DNA from: Flectobacillus roseus
Lineage (GTDB): Bacteria; Bacteroidota; Bacteroidia; Cytophagales; Spirosomataceae
DNA: 64,000 bases
Direction: 5' to 3' (one strand)
Assembly (NCBI RefSeq): GCF_030056665.1
Contig: NZ_JASHIG010000025.1
Below the pieces are notes generated by a model. It saw nothing but the letters and a program-made list of their open reading frames with translations. It made no database searches and had not been told where the DNA came from. The number at the start of each line of letters is the position of its first letter. Position 1 is the stretch's first letter. The position numbers and the translations under genes were made by a program. Shown one piece after another: positions 62,401 through 64,000 of the stretch.

Positions 62401-62820
62401 CTAAATCATACCCGAAATATGCTCCATCAAGAAATTGTACAAAGTGAAGCCCATATTATGGTTAGTCAGATGCCTGTTATTTTTTCGAGTAGATTGCGCA
62501 TTGAGCAAATCTTTCAGAATTTGATTAGTAATGCACTTAAATACCGAAATCCCGATATTAATCCGATCATAGAGATAGACGCCAAAGAAACACTTACACA
62601 TTGGATTTTTTCGGTGAAAGACAATGGCATAGGTATTGAAGAAGAATATTTTCAAACCATTTTTGTCATTTTTCAACGCCTACATACCCGTGATGAATAC
62701 GCTGGCACAGGTATTGGTTTGGCTATTGTCAAAAAAATCGTTGAGATGCTGGGCGGAAAAGTCTGGGTTGAATCTATTGAACACCAAGGTAGTACCTTTT
62801 ATTTTTCTATAAAAAAATAA
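59491..62820 (+). CDS. Multi-PAS/GAF sensor histidine kinase (soluble)
   Basis: A 1109-aa protein without signal peptide or transmembrane helix. Domains in order: degenerate PAS (1-110), PAS/LOV-like (about 122-245, 'ANKAFCDLVGYSLSEILGNSPMMFTG'), GAF (about 250-385), PAS (about 387-500, 'VNPAFCDLLGYSEKELL'), PAS (about 500-625), PAS (about 630-745), PAS (about 750-865), coiled coil (about 865-890), HisKA with H900 in 'AYVASHDLQEPLRMI' and HATPase ('NLISNALKYRN', 'DNGIGIEEEYF', 'GTGIGLAIVKKIVEMLGG'). The HDLQEPLR type H-box occurs in phytochrome-like kinases paired with small single-domain response regulators, as here. The 'ILGNSPMMF' segment lacks the Cys of LOV photosensors. The signal is unknown. 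Confidence 0.93.
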   Translation: MLDIIKHISKPYLLFTIEQNNFVVTELNTAYLNYSGVLTKTQVYGHSFEELEALFVQNEVYFRESLLSLKEVSATSATNTAYISLNNTEVEVQNTYFRENGIQYILHIITIAEKSSIYLPELFETVVAHTTDTILIMDTFKEGAEPKILFANKAFCDLVGYSLSEILGNSPMMFTGAETDREQIDRLRTSSENHQPIQLSLLNYKKSGEKFWLNISVTPIYDKAGNLIQWLSIGRDITIYKNEELRKAFKEKVRTLFIQPQNLNFILSELSFLITSELGLKNVEIWLNSFNHDIIRFGNQQNFVFEDVTEGSEFAMKVFASEHHSGEIVELPDKKVVGIMMQAPKGLWGVLTLEVPTGLLSDIELDWFKNLGTLLINEIEQKQVAEELKQIFDFAPDIICVLGLDGFFKRVNPAFCDLLGYSEKELLSKKFYEFIYSGDRKPTLNAFKSEKDFSKVYPFENRYVTKSGEILSIAWRSTMRMDGKHLLAIGRDITEELKLQQLLHRTNLLSKIVSWEINLQTHSIYVSDVIHEVFGYTQEDFKLSTIEALVEVYKEGEHRKRALFYINRAIQTGENWDEEFIILLPNGTERWVRVIGETAFVDGKCERVYGSVQDINNRKINELALQEVILQKNEILETTGDTFIMLNQEWVVTYWNAQATKLTGISKEQIVGKVIWEVFTESIETEIFSNLEYSRKNLTPVTFESFYEPIGKWVEIRCFPTEDIMSVYARDITVQKITHQQLKEERNLLRTLIDNLPETVYFKDTEARKVISNRVDYLFLGAQNEQEVLGKTDLELFDNELGKIGYEHDIHILQTGEPLLNYGQLHQTPGKPDLWLESNKVPVKNEKGDIMGVLGIGRDITVQKQQELELKKLNLELEEYIKQLELSNTELEQFAYVASHDLQEPLRMITNFLSQIEHKYESVLDERGKQYIWYAVDGAKRMRQIILDLLDFSRIGRIEEKKQLVDISEVLNHTRNMLHQEIVQSEAHIMVSQMPVIFSSRLRIEQIFQNLISNALKYRNPDINPIIEIDAKETLTHWIFSVKDNGIGIEEEYFQTIFVIFQRLHTRDEYAGTGIGLAIVKKIVEMLGGKVWVESIEHQGSTFYFSIKK

Positions 62821-62835
62821 TACATATACAACACT

Positions 62836-63273
62836 ATGAAAAAAGGACATATCTTATTAGTCGAAGATAATGAAGGAGACATTCTTCTTACTCAAGAAGC
62901 TTTTGAACATTCATCCCTTGTCGATAAATTGAGCGTTGTTCGAAACGGAAAAGAGGCTATGGATTTTTTAACCAAAAAAGGAAAATATGCCCATGAAGCT
63001 CCACCTGATTTTGTCTTGTTGGATGTTAATATTCCCAAGAAAAATGGGCATGAAGTGTTACGATTTATCAAAAACACTGAAAACATCAAGCATATTCCTG
63101 TGGTGATGTTTACCACGTCATCGACGCCCAAAGATATTAGTATGGCTTACGAAAATCATGCTAACTGCTATATTACGAAGCCTGTAGATGTAAAATCATT
63201 TCAAACCACAGTGAGTCAAATCGAAAAATTTTGGTTATCTCTCGTTCAACTATCTCCAAATCACTATGCATAG
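62836..63273 (+). CDS. Single-domain response regulator (Rcp1/CheY-like)
   Basis: A 145-aa receiver-only protein 15 bp after the kinase. Acidic pocket 'LLVEDNEGD' (about 7-15), phospho-acceptor D63 in 'FVLLDVNIPKKNG', switch Thr in 'VVMFTTSS' and the conserved Lys in 'CYITKPVD' are all present. The 'DNEGDILLTQEAF' and 'KKGKYAHEAPPDFVLLD' features are typical of Rcp1-type regulators that partner HDLQEPLR kinases. It overlaps the next start by 8 bp, so the three genes form a coupled phosphorelay unit. Confidence 0.94.
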   Translation: MKKGHILLVEDNEGDILLTQEAFEHSSLVDKLSVVRNGKEAMDFLTKKGKYAHEAPPDFVLLDVNIPKKNGHEVLRFIKNTENIKHIPVVMFTTSSTPKDISMAYENHANCYITKPVDVKSFQTTVSQIEKFWLSLVQLSPNHYA

Positions 63274-63967
63274 AGACGCATTTCCATATAATATATTGGT
63301 CATAGAAGATAACATGGGCGATTTTATCTTGATTAATGATTATTTGTTTGAGATGATACGTGAACCCCAAATTACGCATTGTCAAACCTTTAAGCAGGCT
63401 CAATCCGTGTTGCAAAAGCCTGAAGAAAAGTTTGATATGATTTTGCTTGATATGTATTTGCCAGATAAGAGTGGTCAAGCCTTATTAGATGCTGTTTTGG
63501 CAATTGCCCATGATATCCCTGTGATTATTTTATCTGGAAATTCTGATTTAGCTTTTAGTGTCAAATCAATTTCGCTGGGTGTCGACGATTACTTGATTAA
63601 GGACGATTTGCGTCCTACCACTTTGTATAAAAGTATTGTGTATTGTATTGAACGTCGTAAAAAGCGACAAGAATTATTAGACTCAGAGCAGCGTTACAGT
63701 GAGCTATTTGACTTTAGTCCGCAACCTATGTGGGTATTTGATTTGGAAACACTTGACTTTATGGATGTTAACTTAGCCGCTATCAAACATTATGGCTATA
63801 AACGCTCTGAGTTTTTGTCGATGAAAATATCAGATATTCGTCCCGTTGAGGAAATACCAGCTTTACTGGAAGATGTAAAAGAGGCTTCCCTTGAAAATTA
63901 CTTTTTCCAGCAAATGCCTACGAAAAATCCACTCAAATACGGGTGGATTTTTTTATTAGACAACTAG
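63266..63967 (+). pseudogene. Receiver-PAS protein, probably truncated by frameshift and stops
   Basis: The 233-aa open frame starts at an ATG overlapping the previous gene. It has a full receiver domain (acidic 'VIEDNMGD', D62 in 'MILLDMYLPDKSG', Lys in 'DDYLIKDDL'), a linker helix and a PAS domain ('YSELFDFSPQPMWVFDLETLDFMDVNLAAIKHYGYKRSEFL'). The PAS breaks off: after about 63925 the frame-0 text 'NPLKYGWIFLLDN' ends at TAG. The +1 frame reads 'HSNTGGFFY', stop, 'TTS', stop, 'TLN', which resembles the missing PAS strands with stops in it. Normally a histidine kinase or further PAS would follow. It could still be expressed as a short receiver-PAS protein. The window ends 33 bp later. Confidence 0.6.
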
Positions 63968-64000
63968 CTAAACTTTGAATAATACAAATTGTTGCCAAAT

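Overview
The window is AT-rich DNA from a member of the Bacteroidota. The evidence is SusC/SusD-type outer-membrane uptake genes, a hybrid two-component regulator typical of polysaccharide utilisation loci (PULs), GH127/GH43 enzymes, promoters of the TTG-N20-TAnnTTTG type and SPI/SPII signal peptides on most products. A Cytophagales-like host (Spirosomataceae or relatives) is my guess; the sequence alone does not settle it. A replication and partition module sits in the middle (about 33.2-37.5 kb): 22-bp-phased iterons, a Rep_3-type initiator, ParB, ParA and at least five palindromic parS-like sites. This indicates that the window is part of a plasmid, megaplasmid or chromid and not ordinary chromosome.

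Left part (1-32.9 kb): a large carbohydrate locus. It begins with the 3' end of a SusD gene from another PUL and a bestrophin-type channel. A seven-gene minus-strand cluster follows, read from 11.9 kb down to 2.3 kb: GH127 arabinofuranosidase, RubisCO-like protein (RLP), sialidase-fold propeller, GH43-like lipoprotein, Asp/Glu-racemase-family enzyme, BASS-family carrier and a second GH43-like protein. A plus-strand arm diverges from it: DUF5703/GH95-like, GH5-like, GH43, a second GH127-type (DUF1680) and a DUF4965-type protein, then the HTCS regulator and SusC, SusD and a DUF3823-like surface lipoprotein. Together these look like a system that binds an arabinose-containing, pectin-like glycan at the surface, trims it in the periplasm, and processes one released acid or branched sugar through a dedicated RLP/racemase/carrier branch. 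The RLP branch is the most likely undescribed biology here.

Middle part (33-37.6 kb): origin, rep, then parB and parA on the opposite strand. One parS-like palindrome lies inside the parB reading frame. Another doubles as the hairpin between the convergent rep and parB genes. An exact 19-bp copy of an iteron lies 23 kb away inside the GH127 gene.

Right part (37.6-55.6 kb): iron acquisition. A haem locus (TonB-dependent receptor, HmuY-like lipoprotein, HmuT, HmuU, HmuV, HmuS) starts behind a Fur-like palindrome and a clear Bacteroidota promoter. A second TonB receptor with a small secreted protein lies behind another Fur-like palindrome. A minus-strand group follows, with two PepSY transmembrane proteins, a third TonB receptor and a small Cys-motif protein, then a small membrane protein. 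The end of the window holds a GH2 beta-galactosidase, a large multi-PAS histidine kinase and two response-regulator genes, the last apparently decayed at its 3' end.

Intergenic spaces carry several dispersed repeat families: MITE-like elements with terminal inverted repeats, short hairpin repeats, a roughly 130-bp family in three copies, and a roughly 120-bp family in two inverted copies. No tRNA, rRNA, CRISPR array, transposase or integrase was seen.
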